64,000 nucleotides of DNA from Bacillus sp. SA1-12. GTDB lineage: Bacteria > Bacillota > Bacilli > Bacillales > Bacillaceae. The stretch lies in NCBI RefSeq assembly GCF_000981385.1, contig NZ_LATZ01000120.1, forward strand, positions 369,483-433,482, read 5' to 3'. Position 1 is the first letter of the stretch, and every line of letters begins with the position of its first letter. Under the pieces are notes generated by a model that was not told the origin of the DNA, searched no databases, and saw only the letters and a list, made by a program, of their open reading frames with translations. The translations under genes were made by a program, and so were the position numbers. Below, piece after piece: positions 43,088-52,288 of the stretch.

Positions 43088-43729
43088 TTACTCGTTATCG
43101 ACCAATGAAGATAATACGGTAAGTTCTAATTTTTTAATATCACTTACTTTACCTGTTCCATCAACGATTAAATCAGCTGTTTTTAATGGGTTTTGTTCTC
43201 GAATGTATCTCTCTTCTGCAGGCATCCATAAATCCTCCCATAAGTGACGTCTTTCTTCACCATCACGCTCAATACCTCGATTAAGTCGTAACTCTTTTGG
43301 ACTTTCAACCCATATTTTAAAATCATAATACTTGTTTAAAGAATTTACTAAAGAGTAACATCCTTCAATGACAACTAATCCGCCTGCAGGTACATCATAC
43401 CACTCCGCCATATCATCTAGATTCCAATCATATCTCTGATAATTTGTACTCTGATTATTTCTAAGCGGTTCAAGGATTTGCTTTTTTACACGTTCACAAT
43501 CCCAATTTCCACCTATTTCATCATCACTTACTTGACTCCTTAAGCTCGTAGGCTTATAAAAATCATCCATGTGAATAATCGTAACTTCATTGCCTCCAAC
43601 GTCTTTAAAAGACTGAGCTAACGTACTTTTCCCAGCTCCGCCACAACCATCTATACCTAATAAGAACGTTTTATTGGCTGTTATGTGATCCAAACATTTT
43701 TTATATAGGTCTGATACTAATAATTTCAT
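43088..43729 (-). CDS. Uridine kinase-like P-loop kinase
   Basis: 213 aa. Walker A is GIDGCGGAGKST. HMDDFYKP resembles the catalytic Asp region of uridine kinase and pantothenate kinase. YDWNLDDMAEW, LVVIEGCYSL (Walker B-like) and ERDGEERRHLWEDLW (lid arginines) follow. It should phosphorylate a nucleoside or small metabolite with ATP. GGAGAG lies upstream of the ATG. The gene upstream ends 72 bp away. Confidence 0.85.
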   Translation of the reverse strand: MKLLVSDLYKKCLDHITANKTFLLGIDGCGGAGKSTLAQSFKDVGGNEVTIIHMDDFYKPTSLRSQVSDDEIGGNWDCERVKKQILEPLRNNQSTNYQRYDWNLDDMAEWYDVPAGGLVVIEGCYSLVNSLNKYYDFKIWVESPKELRLNRGIERDGEERRHLWEDLWMPAEERYIREQNPLKTADLIVDGTGKVSDIKKLELTVLSSLVDNE

Positions 43730-43801
43730 AAAATACTCTCCAGTTTGTATGGTTTATTACTATTAAGGTCAATCCGAGATATTTGATGACTAAAAAGATG
43801 A

Positions 43802-44371
43802 CTAGCCAGAACTTGTACTAGTAAAGTTTTTGATGTCCTTAACAAATTCAGGTAATCCATTTTGAAAAAGGTGTGAATCTCCCTCGATAACTCGGATATT
43901 TGATTCTGGAAGTTTTTGTATATAGTGTTCAAGGTGGGCAAAGGGAACGATATTCTCATGACGGCTGTGGTAGAGATACATCTTCGGAATCAGGGGCAGT
44001 TTTGTTGAGAAATTTTCTGATAGAATAAAATCATCTCTCTGCCAATCCTCATTGATTCCCCAATAGGGTGCTGCAATACTAAAAAAACCAGATATCTCCA
44101 GGTTGCAACCTTCCTCGGAAAGATACTTTAATAAAACTGAACCGCCTAGAGAGTGGCCGATAAGGATCACATCTCCCTTTAACATCTGTAGTTCTTGTTC
44201 AAGCTTTATTTTCCACAGCTCGTACTCCGGGTTTTCCGGATTAGGCAATTCCGGCTTTCTTAAATCGTGGTCAGGACCGAGTGCACTTTGTAAATATGCA
44301 AACAGGCTACTGCTCCCTTGGTGAAGTCCTTGTGGTCCTGCACTATGAATGAACAATACATGCCTTTTCAA
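43802..44371 (-). CDS. RBBP9/YdeN-type alpha/beta hydrolase
   Basis: About 189 aa. The start is TTG at 44371 with AGGAGG six bases upstream. The nucleophile elbow is LIGHSLGGSVLL and the histidine lies in EGDSHLFQ. The expected acid is replaced by Glu in HSRHENIVPF, where an Asp is usual. Other marks are FIHSAGPQG and APYWGI. It belongs to the small serine hydrolases of the RBBP9/YdeN group with unknown substrates. The frame is intact. Confidence 0.85.
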   Translation of the reverse strand: MKRHVLFIHSAGPQGLHQGSSSLFAYLQSALGPDHDLRKPELPNPENPEYELWKIKLEQELQMLKGDVILIGHSLGGSVLLKYLSEEGCNLEISGFFSIAAPYWGINEDWQRDDFILSENFSTKLPLIPKMYLYHSRHENIVPFAHLEHYIQKLPESNIRVIEGDSHLFQNGLPEFVKDIKNFTSTSSG

Positions 44372-44739
44372 GTGCTTCCTCCTGTAAATCAACTTCCCGC
44401 TCTCCTCTATTTGATATTTTTATTAGTCTCGTTTAAAGTTTTTTCCTGCTAATATAATGGTTCATATATTTATTCTATAAAACGCGATTACTTCCTTCAT
44501 TTACCACAAATTCAATCATCTATTTTTCACCTATATTTTTAATGATTCTAGTAGAAAAATTTCTAAACTAATTTAGCACTTAAAAAAAAATGTTTGTCCA
44601 TTATGTTACAGTTCATCATTTTTTCACATAATTTATCATAAAGTTACTTGTCGTTATTCATTAAGTAAAATAGTCTTAATGTTAATTGATATATGTGAAT
44701 AGAGGTTTTGAGAATTTATAAAGAATGGCGGGATAAAAA
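44372..44739. other. Intergenic region
   Basis: About 370 very AT-rich bases separate divergent genes. No ORF with a ribosome binding site and no strong hairpin is visible. It should hold both divergent promoters. Confidence 0.5.
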
Positions 44740-45306
44740 TTGTTACCAGTCGAACGTCAACAACAAATTTTAACATGGGTAGAACAAGAAGAGACATTGC
44801 GGGTTTCGGAGATTAGTAAAAGATTACATGTGTCTGAAATGACGGTTTACCGAGATTTAAAACCTTTAATTGAGTAGCAGAAGGTGTTAAAAACATCTAA
44901 TGGAATTACTCTTATCTCTCAAAGATACATATCTTCTAATCATTGTTCTTATTGTTTTAAGAGTTTGAATACAAGACTTTCTGTTCAATTAATTAAAACG
45001 AATCAACATGTGGAGCAAGCTTGTTGCCCTCATTGTGGTCTGCTGCGCTATCAGGATATAGAGAATGAGGTTTCACAGATTATATGCCATGATTTTTTGA
45101 AAGATACAACGATAAGTGCGAAAATAGCCACCTTTATTTTAAATGCAGATCTTGATTTAAATTGTTGTCAACCTCAAGTAATTGTTTTTGAATCAATGAA
45201 ACATGCTAAGCAATTTCAGCTGGGATTTGGCGGAGAAATATATGGCTTCAATGAAGCTATTCAAGCTATTACATTAGAAATGCAGAGCAAAAACTGCTGC
45301 GACTAA
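44740..45306 (+). pseudogene. DeoR-type regulator with an internal TAG stop
   Basis: From TTG at 44740 the frame reads a DeoR helix-turn-helix (LPVERQQQILTWVEQEETLR, VSEISKRLHVSEMTVYRDLK), then PLIE, an in-frame TAG at 44875-44877, and continues in the same frame without further stops. The second half has CSYCFKSLN and CCPHCGLLRYQDIE (metal-binding cysteine pairs) and QVIVFESMKHAKQFQLGFGG, like NosL-type domains. It heads an operon with PepSY and YtkA-like genes, so it probably sensed a metal and controlled them. Each gene of this operon carries a premature stop. Confidence 0.82.
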
Positions 45307-45329
45307 GAAATGGTAAGAGGTGTAAAGAA

Positions 45330-46709
45330 TTGGAACCTGTAAAATTAGAAAATACATCACATGGCTTAAAAAAATTAACGAATCGAAATACTCTTTACCA
45401 AACTGTATGGAGATGGCATTTTTATGCTGGTCTAATCTTCGCTCCGTTTCTGATTATCCTAGCAGTTACCGGCTCTATCTATTTATTTAAGCCACAGATT
45501 GAACAAATTCTTTATCAGGAATACTACGAGGTTAATCCCCAAGAAGAAAAAATTCCTGCTTCCCAACAGATTGAGGAAGTGAAGTAATTATATCCTGATG
45601 CAATTGTCACAAAATATCGTCCTGGGGAAAATGCAGCACGTTCGAGTGAGGTAAACATAACTGTTAAAAATGAGTCTCATACAATCTTTATAGATCCCTA
45701 TACAGGTCAATCTCTTGGAGAATTAAAAAATGAAGACAGAATAATGGATAAAATAGAAAGATTTCATGGTGAACTAATGGCCGGTACTCTAGGAGATAGA
45801 ATAGTAGAATTAGTTGCTTGCTGGGCAATCGTATTAATTGTTACAGGCCTTTTTTTATGGTTTCCAAGGAAGAAGAAAAGCTTCTCTGGTGTTCTGTTTC
45901 CAAGAGTTAATAAAAGCAAAAATATTATTACCCCAAAACCCTGACCAAGGCAAACCTGTCATGATTAGAAACAACATTCCTGCAGTTATCCAAAAGGCTG
46001 GTACAGCGTGTAAGTCTCGTCTAAGAACTTCCAATCGTTTGTTACTAATACAGGTGCAGGATATCCTCCTTCTATATGGATCGGCAGTGCTCCAACTTCC
46101 ACAATTAAAACAAAAGATATTGCGGATGTCCCTTGGGCAGCAGAAAATTTAGATGTACCTAAGTCAGAAATACAAGGTTTTATTCCACTTTCAATCGATG
46201 ATGTGGTTGCCATTGCGGGACTGGAAGATATCCATCCAAGTTATACGGTTATTTTTCCAGCTGAAAAAGATGGAGTCTATACATTATCAGCTTTTCCCCC
46301 AAAAGCTCAAGATGAAGCTACTATTCATATTGATCAATATTCAGGTGCCATCCTAGCTGATTATCGGTATGATCATTATGGTTTTATTGGAAAAATAGTT
46401 GCGTGGGGAATCACCTTGCACAAAGGGACCCAATTTGGTCTTATTAATCAATTGATTAGTCTACTTATTTGTTTAGGGATTATTTTTGTAGCAGTAAGTG
46501 GCTTTTATTTATGGTGGAAACGAAAGCCGAAGAAAGGAATCGGAGCCCCAAAAGCTCCTGGTATAAAGAAAATGAAATACTTTCTAATCCTTCTAATCAG
46601 TTTAGGGATCTTGTTCCCATTGGTCGGTTTATCACTTATTGTTGTCTGGTTAATTGACTGGCTCTTCATTAAAAGAATAACTTTCATTAAAAATTTATTA
46701 AATGCATGA
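45330..46709 (+). pseudogene. PepSY-domain membrane protein with a nonsense codon and a 96-bp inversion
   Basis: 459 codons in one frame. N-terminal region: TVWRWHFYAGLIFAPFLIIL, the first PepSY transmembrane helix. An in-frame TAA (45585-45587) interrupts VK and LYPDAIVTKY. The frame goes on through WAIVLIVTGLFLWFPRKKK to NKSKNI, then turns to nonsense, and resumes as KNFQSFVTNTGAGYPPSIW. The missing 32 residues are encoded in reverse orientation at 45927-46022. The C-terminal helices (GFYLWWKRKPKKG, YFLILLISLGILFPL) are intact. The family anchors PepSY domains and includes iron-uptake or haem-related proteins. Its exact role is unknown. Confidence 0.9.
45927..46022. other. 96-bp microinversion inside the PepSY gene
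   Basis: Read on the minus strand the segment encodes RRDLHAVPAFWITAGM then LFLIMTGLPWSGFWGN (32 codons). Placed in + orientation between NKSKNI and KNFQSFV, it restores one continuous, family-typical PepSY frame. The segment is a whole number of codons, and no inverted repeat longer than 3-4 bp was found at its ends. The boundaries are good to about 3 bp. Confidence 0.9.
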
Positions 46710-46722
46710 GGTGGCTTTTGCA

Positions 46723-47118
46723 GTGAAAAAGATGATATGTATGACTTTATTCTTTATGATCAGTTTCATGCTAGGCGCATGCTCTCTTAATGAAGATGCA
46801 GCTTTGCTTTACAAGCAAGAAACACCTCTTGAGTACGAATTCATCCTGCCTCCTTCTTACTCTGACCATCAGGAGGAAATAATAAAGGTTATTCTTACAC
46901 AAGGCGGAGAAAGAGTAAAAGACCCGGACTTTGTTCATTTTGAGATATGGAAACAAGATGGTTCAGTTTATTATTCGATGGAAGCAGCTAAGGATTTAGG
47001 AAATGGTACTTTTAGTATTAGCAAAGATTTCGACAGTGACGGTTTGTATTTTGTAAAAGGACATGCAGGTAAGAATGGTTCGATTATTATGCCGCAAAAT
47101 CAGTTTATTGTAGGATAA
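46723..47118 (+). CDS. YtkA/FixH-like lipoprotein, truncated by a stop codon
   Basis: 131 aa from GTG at 46723 (GAGGTGG eight bases upstream). It has a lipoprotein signal with lipobox MLGAC and a beta domain (EIIKVILTQGGERVKDPDFV, VHFEIWKQDG, DGLYFVKGHAGKNG) of the YtkA-like/FixH type. TAA at 47116 ends it after QFIVG. The same frame continues without a stop for 24 codons (LSKSELEYLQKG...ANHEHHH-TAA at 47191). Relatives typically end in a His-rich tail, so the stop is probably a nonsense mutation that removes a putative metal-binding tail. It is the last gene of the DeoR-PepSY-YtkA operon. Confidence 0.8.
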   Translation: MKKMICMTLFFMISFMLGACSLNEDAALLYKQETPLEYEFILPPSYSDHQEEIIKVILTQGGERVKDPDFVHFEIWKQDGSVYYSMEAAKDLGNGTFSISKDFDSDGLYFVKGHAGKNGSIIMPQNQFIVG

Positions 47119-47200
47119 CTTTCTAAAAGTGAATTAGAATACTTACAAAAAGGTACGCAAAAACAAAGTGCAAACCATGAACATCATCATTAATTGATTA

Positions 47201-47235
47201 AAAATCCGGTTTTCAATAGAAGACCGGATTTTCTA
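47201..47235 (+). terminator. Terminator of the DeoR-PepSY-YtkA operon
   Basis: AAAATCCGGTTTTC (47201-47214) pairs with GAAGACCGGATTTT (47219-47232) with one G-U pair. The T-run is short. Confidence 0.8.
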
Positions 47236-47381
47236 ATCTTTGAGTTATTTTAGATAGCTCATCCATTTCGAGTGTGTCTATTCCTCCGCATGTTCCAAGA
47301 ATTAAATATATAAAGATTATTCTTTACTGCCTCTTCGGCTTTTGTGTTAAACAAGTTATTTTTTGAACCAAATTGCTTTAA

Positions 47382-48346
47382 CTAAGACGAACAACCCCCA
47401 CCGCAGCTTGAGCACGAGGAACCGCCTCCACTATCACCTCCGCCATCTCCCGAACCATCACCGTGGCCATCGCCGGATCGATCTGAGGAAGCTGAACCGC
47501 AGAAAACGGCGTTGGAGCAACCGCTTGTATATTTTGCAGCTTGAGTAAAGGCATATACTTTCGCGTATTCCCAATAGTCATCAAAATAATAAAACGAGAA
47601 GAAAACCATAACAAGAGACAAGGATGTCATATCACCATATGTCTTTTGCTTTGTAAATGATCCTTTTTTATCAACCTGATAGATATTTTCCGTTTCAATT
47701 ATCTGCTGCTTCATTTGATTAACTAAATATTCAGTCAGTCCTTTATTAGCTTCGCTTTGACGAATTCTTCAATACTGCTTTCCTTAAACTCTTTTAAAGT
47801 CTCACCAGACAATGGGTGATTGAAAAAACTCCCCCAGGTCTTCCAGCTAAACTCTGTAATTTGAAATAACTGTGAGAAAATCCAGTCAAAAAAGGCACGA
47901 TCCTGTGGTGCTGGCTTGGAATCGGTGTTTGGAATATGATGAAGCATTTCCCCTAAAAACCCCTCTGAAAATGATTGATAATATTTCGTAAAAAGGATCA
48001 TCTCATGCGAGATTTCATCTATATCTTCACTAAACATAGGGGCTTTCTTTAGAATGTTGGCGACTAAGAAATACCGCTTTAATTCAAATAAAAGCCACTC
48101 AAACTCATCCTCGCTTCTTTGGGGATTCTCCTTAAGGAATCGCAGCTTAACTTGTTGAATATACTCATCGTCTAATGCCACATTTAATTGAGAAAGTAAA
48201 GGCTGCATTGGGACATGATTCAATACACCTAGATGTTCCGGGATATTCTCCTTTACTAAAGATGGCTGAGTTTTTACAATTGTTGTTATGATTCCAACTG
48301 TTAAACCAGTTATTAGTAGGGCTCCAAAAATAATACCAATAACCAT
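47382..48346 (-). pseudogene. Membrane-anchored Gly/Cys-tail protein split by a frameshift
   Basis: The start is ATG at 48346 (GGGGGGAG upstream). An N-terminal helix (MVIGIIFGALLITGLTVGII) is followed by a soluble helical region up to EEFVKAKLIKD-stop at 47735. One base away the other frame reads SEANKGLTEYLVNQMKQQII and continues to a second hydrophobic patch and a Ser/Gly/Cys-rich tail (GGGSSCSSCGGGCSS). Joined by a single-base frameshift near 47755 it makes one ~320-aa protein, like the TIGR04222-type membrane proteins with Gly-Cys tails. If not a frameshift, these would be two adjacent genes, but the second lacks a ribosome binding site. Confidence 0.7.
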
Positions 48347-48517
48347 ACCACTCCCCCCTCTCATAAAACTTTTGTAAATTATTCATGTTTTGGTAAAATT
48401 ATACTATAGTTTTAGTTTTATTTTAAGTGTTTTGTCACTAAAGTACTGATTTAAGTATAGATCTTTATGAGAATCTGGTAATAGATTGCAAGCATTCTCA
48501 AAAAATTTAGTCGTTTC

Positions 48518-48664
48518 TTAATTAGAAGGTGTTTTATATCCTTCTTCTTCTCTTTCAAATCCTTCATGAAAAAAAGATCTACTAATTCTATTTTTAACTT
48601 TATACTCAGTGAAATATGGTAATAATAATTGGGAAAGTTCTCCTTTGAATTTATAAAAGACCAT
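48518..48664 (-). CDS. Small charged protein (48 aa)
   Basis: A 48-aa ORF reading MVFYKFKGELSQLLLPYFTE, YKVKNRISRSFFHEGFEREE and EGYKTPSN. The codon pattern and composition look genuine, but no Shine-Dalgarno sequence precedes the ATG. It may therefore be the 3' fragment of a longer gene. It diverges from the membrane protein gene at 48689. No family is recognised. The rest of 48365-48517 shows nothing. Confidence 0.45.
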   Translation of the reverse strand: MVFYKFKGELSQLLLPYFTEYKVKNRISRSFFHEGFEREEEGYKTPSN

Positions 48665-48688
48665 TACTTTGTTTAAAATTAGTGATAA

Positions 48689-49567
48689 ATGAAAACTGAT
48701 CTGGCAATCGAAGGATGTGAGATTATACCAAACTATATTCCTTACCTTGTCCTTATTCTTATTAGCATTATCATTTTCATTCTCTCATGGAGGAAAGCTG
48801 CCAGCAAAAAGCTCATTCCCTTTTATTTGTGCATGGCTGGATTTATCTATTTATTCGAGTACGTGATTCTCGTATTATTCAAAAGTTATGAGTACTTCAC
48901 CGGTGTATTCAAAGACGACTATTTCGATAATGTCCTCGGAGCTAATATATCAAACGGATTCATTGTCCCGTCCGTAACCGTTTTGATTGCCGTATTTAAC
49001 TTAGAATTTTGGTGGATATTTTTAATTATCATTGGTTTTTTAGGAATTGAAGAGCTGTTTTTGTATCTAGGTGTGTACCGCCATTTTTGGTGGAGAACAT
49101 TCTATACAGGTGTTAGTCTGTTCATACATTTCTATTTGGGAAAATATTTATGGTGTATGATTCGCTATCATGTAAATCGATTCACACTTCGTATAACCGT
49201 ACTTTATTTCGCCAACATAGCCATACAAGGTACCTTTATGTTTTACTTAGTCGCACTTTTTCATTTGTTTTTGTTCCATGTCAATTGGTTTAATGACCCG
49301 TCAAGAGATCATATAACCTTTGTTACTTTATACTTTTTCATCGACTCGATTTTTTTTAGTATAGTGGTTGTTTTAAGGGCATATTGGTTTTGGCACGCCT
49401 TATTAATTATTGGCTTAGCTTGTATAAATGTATTATTACATCAAGTTGGAATACTCGAAATTTCAAGCAATTGGGTGCTGTGCTTATTAACAGTATTTCA
49501 AATCTGTGAGTTATTTTTACTCATGCTTATGTACAGACTTTTGCATAATTCAATGTCGACACAATAA
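48689..49567 (+). CDS. Multi-spanning membrane protein of unknown function
   Basis: 292 aa with about eight or nine hydrophobic helices (YLVLILISIIIFILSW, FYLCMAGFIYLFEYVILVLF, FWWIFLIIIGFLGIEELFLY, VLCLLTVFQICELFLLMLMY). It is rich in Phe, Trp and Tyr. The ATG lacks a clear Shine-Dalgarno sequence, so the start is uncertain. No family or partner gene is recognised. The frame is intact. Confidence 0.7.
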   Translation: MKTDLAIEGCEIIPNYIPYLVLILISIIIFILSWRKAASKKLIPFYLCMAGFIYLFEYVILVLFKSYEYFTGVFKDDYFDNVLGANISNGFIVPSVTVLIAVFNLEFWWIFLIIIGFLGIEELFLYLGVYRHFWWRTFYTGVSLFIHFYLGKYLWCMIRYHVNRFTLRITVLYFANIAIQGTFMFYLVALFHLFLFHVNWFNDPSRDHITFVTLYFFIDSIFFSIVVVLRAYWFWHALLIIGLACINVLLHQVGILEISSNWVLCLLTVFQICELFLLMLMYRLLHNSMSTQ

Positions 49568-49837
49568 GTTGTTCTTAAATGTTTGATGAGTAATGAATTG
49601 ATTCCATTAAATAATTACTCTACTTTCTTGGATGCTCAGTTGATGGAATCTCAAAAATAATGGTTGTTTTCGCAAACTTTGTTGCAATTCATCAATTAGA
49701 ACGGAGTGGTTGATTGAATCGTGAGAAACTCGTTTTCGACACTCCTCCTTCAGGATTCTCGCAACCAGCTCCAATCAATCCAGACAGTGTCCAAAAAAAC
49801 TATTTAGAATCAACACTCTCATAGAAAAGAACCAAAA

Positions 49838-50042
49838 AGAATCTTCGTTAGAAGATCCTTCAGAGTGTAGACAAACCCCTTTTCCCGAAAAAACGCTGAA
49901 GAAAAAGGGGTTTTTGTTTCTTGATTTATACATATATTGATGTCTATTCGAAAAAACATTCTATATATTGAGCATTATCAAGATAAAGAAAATGGCTGCC
50001 GACTTTGTCGACAGCCTGTAGAATCTTCGTTAGAAGATCCTT
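49838..50042. mobile_element. Short MITE-like element related to IS1182 ends
   Basis: Two 23-bp direct repeats begin AGAATCTTCGTTAGAAGATC (49838-49860 and 50020-50042); each contains the palindrome ATCTTC-GTTA-GAAGAT. Between them, inverted termini TGTAGACAAA (49866-49875) and TTTGTCGACA (50004-50013) match at 9 of 10 positions. The right end, CAGGCTGTCGACAAAGTCGG on the minus strand, matches the start of the IS1182-family element at 62.6 kb (CAGCTTGTAGACAAAGTCTG). No transposase is present. An inner AAACCCC/GGGGTTTT hairpin is included. The rest of 49568-50098 has no gene. Confidence 0.65.
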
Positions 50043-50098
50043 TTGTACTGATTATTGAAATAAACAAGTATTACCAAACGCTTATTATAATTGGTGAA

Positions 50099-50998
50099 TT
50101 AATTGTCGATAGGTAATAAATCAAGTCCAAATTCGATATTAATAGACAGCATTTTATACCGCAATGACTTATATAAAGAAATGGCTTTTCCATTATCACT
50201 GAATACCACAAGAGTAGCTTCTGTTTTTCCCTTGTTTTTCAAATACTTTAAAGCCTCTGTAATCATGGTCTTAGCAATACCTTTTCGTCTCCACTCTGGT
50301 AACACAAATATATTTTCGGTAGCGCTTCTATCTTCACCTAATCCCCATGTCATGACACTTCCAACTATTATATCACCATCAAATACGGTAAACGTATCCC
50401 ACTCGGTTCCACCTTTGGTCCATTTTAGGCGATTTAGACTCCAACATAAACCTTCGGCTTGAGTCTCCATTTTCCAATTAACGATGTTGAGATTATTCAG
50501 AAGAGGAACATTCGGTATATCCTCTGTTAAGTCACGTTTCATTATGAAATGATTTCGCTGGGAAACAAACCCTTTAGAAAGAAAATAATCAATTTCTTCT
50601 AAGTTATAAGATAATATAGTATGACTAACTCGAACATTTTTATTTGGATATTTGCTTTTTAATTCATTTGCCTCTATTAATTATATCGAAAACAATTCAT
50701 CTTTTAATTCTGGAAGGTATATGAAATTGGGATTTAAATGAATAACTAAATTTAGTTTATATACGAAATTAGAAGGATTATTTTCTTTTTCGATTAACAA
50801 CCATGTTTGATCAGGCTCTAAGTGACCAACTCCGTATATATTATCTTCGGAGTCAACCGCACAGAATATATTGTTAGGTACATAATCTCTGTTGTATCGA
50901 TATGAAAACATCAACAAATTATTAAATTTAGCTATTTGATCTGCATCTTTATCCGTTTAATTCCTTATTGCAAAACTATTGATTAAGGTTTTTAGCAT
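50099..50998 (-). pseudogene. Tandem GNAT acetyltransferase with two in-frame stops
   Basis: One 299-codon frame from ATG at 50998 carries two TAA stops, at 50957-50959 and 50681-50683. First part: MLKTLINSFAIRN, stop, TDKDADQIAKFNNLLMFSYR, DSEDNIYGVGHLEPDQTWLL, ELKDELFSI, stop. Then LIEANELKSKYPNKNVRVSH and a complete C-terminal GNAT domain with acetyl-CoA-binding VLPEWRRKGIAKTM and FSDNGKAISLYKSLRYKM. The architecture is that of two-domain GNATs. The last ~147 codons could still be read from an internal ATG (50542), but there is no good ribosome binding site. Confidence 0.85.
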
Positions 50999-51242
50999 AC
51001 AAAGGACTTCCCTCTCATTTTGAATTTAGTACCCTTATACTACTATTAAGAATATAGGTTGTATTTATATTTTTCATCTTTTTAGAGGTTAATAAACTAT
51101 CCCTTCTCACTACAATAAACGTAACACATGCTTAAGATGCAAACAGTATTTACCATCGATGTAAAATTTTATGTATGGATATCTCTCTATGTTTTGAGTA
51201 TTATGAAAATTAAATTTTACTCTATATAATGGAGGGCTATGC

Positions 51243-51395
51243 ATGCACGAAAAGCAAAAAAAACACGCCTTATTTGTACGGCTGCCAATTGAACTAGTAA
51301 AAAAAATTGATGAATATAAAGAATCGCGAAAATTGCCTTCTAGAAATGCAGCGATTTTAGAATTGGTTAAGAAAGGATTGAATAATTCAAATTAA
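51243..51395 (+). CDS. Ribbon-helix-helix protein (50 aa)
   Basis: 50 aa with the RHH (Arc/MetJ) pattern: a basic start, strand HALFVRLPIELVKKIDEYKE, turn, and helix SRNAAILELVKKGL. GGAGGG lies six bases before the ATG. RHH proteins bind DNA as dimers through the strand; isolated genes of this type are transcriptional regulators or antitoxin-like. No toxin gene follows: the next ~380 bases contain only a hairpin and a very short ORF. Confidence 0.8.
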   Translation: MHEKQKKHALFVRLPIELVKKIDEYKESRKLPSRNAAILELVKKGLNNSN

Positions 51396-51736
51396 TGTAC
51401 ATTGTTCGCACGGAACTAACATGCCTTTTTCTGTTCTTTTAAAGAAATAAACTATTTATTCATATTCTATTTGATATACAGTAATAATTAACTACTTACT
51501 TAGTAAAGAATTCAGTATAATTAAAGCGTTTTCAGCAACGTGTATTTCATTTAATTTTAAGGATGAACAATTATATTATTTTTAGTAGAAGTAATACTCT
51601 GAATAAATATAGTTTATACATAAAAAAGGTCGCAATTCTTTGGAAAGGTGCCTATTAAGGAACAATCAAATTATTGATAACTGCAGCTGTATTATTTGTC
51701 AGTCACAATTGGAAATTCACATCGAATTTGCCTATT

Positions 51737-51765
51737 ACCACCTTTAAGAATAAATTAAAGGTGGT
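51737..51765 (+). promoter_or_regulatory. Hairpin that hides a Shine-Dalgarno sequence
   Basis: ACCACCTTTAA (51737-51747) pairs perfectly with TTAAAGGTGGT (51755-51765) over a 7-nt loop. The second arm contains AAAGGTGG, the only ribosome binding site for the ATG at 51773. There is no T-run, so a terminator is unlikely. It could hold translation off. The rest of 51396-51736 shows nothing. Confidence 0.4.
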
Positions 51766-51772
51766 TTCACTA

Positions 51773-51835
51773 ATGGACCTTTTTGTAATCCTTATCATTA
51801 TACTGGTCTATGATCGGGTATTACTTACACTTTAA
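51773..51835 (+). CDS. Possible 20-aa hydrophobic peptide
   Basis: A 20-codon ORF, MDLFVILIIILVYDRVLLTL, has AAAGGTGG eight bases before its ATG. It would be a single membrane-spanning peptide. The same frame is open upstream to 51657 and could start at a TTG near 51676 with AAGGAA before it, giving a ~54-aa protein. Both are speculative. A hairpin sequesters the ribosome binding site. Confidence 0.3.
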   Translation: MDLFVILIIILVYDRVLLTL

Positions 51836-51878
51836 TTTAGCTTACTAAGTTAAAGAATAAGGGAAATAACAAATTGGA

Positions 51879-52232
51879 TTAACACCAAGTTCCATCCAAT
51901 TCTCTAATCCGGTTACCATAATGAACATGCCAATGCATGTGTTTATTACTTTGATAGGCACCTATATTAGTAGATACTGTACAAGCCCCATATTTGTCAT
52001 TTATGTGTTTGGCCGCTTTTTGAATAACAGTAAGTAGTTCATTCATAATATCTTCTTCATGGTGTATTTCAATGAAAGAGGGTATATGCTTTTTTGGTAT
52101 CACAACGATATGAACATCATAGAATGGACGGGTATGATAAAAAGCAAGTACTTTCTCGGTTTCTATAACTTTTTCTACGGGTGTATTTCCACTAAGAACC
52201 TCATCACAATAAAAATCTTCACCTTTGTTCAT
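51879..52232 (-). CDS. HIT-family protein
   Basis: 117 aa. The histidine triad HMHWHVHYG is present, and HIVVIPKKHIPSF is the typical strand. HIT proteins hydrolyse nucleotide-phosphoramidates or dinucleoside polyphosphates through the central histidine. The N-terminus DFYCDEVLSGNTPVEKVIET is standard. GGTGGGG lies upstream of the ATG. It is full length and intact. Confidence 0.92.
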   Translation of the reverse strand: MNKGEDFYCDEVLSGNTPVEKVIETEKVLAFYHTRPFYDVHIVVIPKKHIPSFIEIHHEEDIMNELLTVIQKAAKHINDKYGACTVSTNIGAYQSNKHMHWHVHYGNRIRELDGTWC

Positions 52233-52288
52233 TTTTTAACTTCCCCACCTAACATTTAGTTTTTTAAACACTTCATTTATTCTTATCG

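Noticed and set aside
45927..46022. A site-specific invertible switch in the PepSY gene
   Set aside because: There is no recombinase gene nearby and no inverted repeat beyond 3-4 bp at the ends. A one-time microinversion fits better.
49934..50110. A + strand frame starting MSIRKNILYIEHYQ that runs through the MITE-like element
   Set aside because: It has no ribosome binding site and depends on the repeat sequence. It overlaps the end of the GNAT relic, so it is probably a by-product of the insertion.
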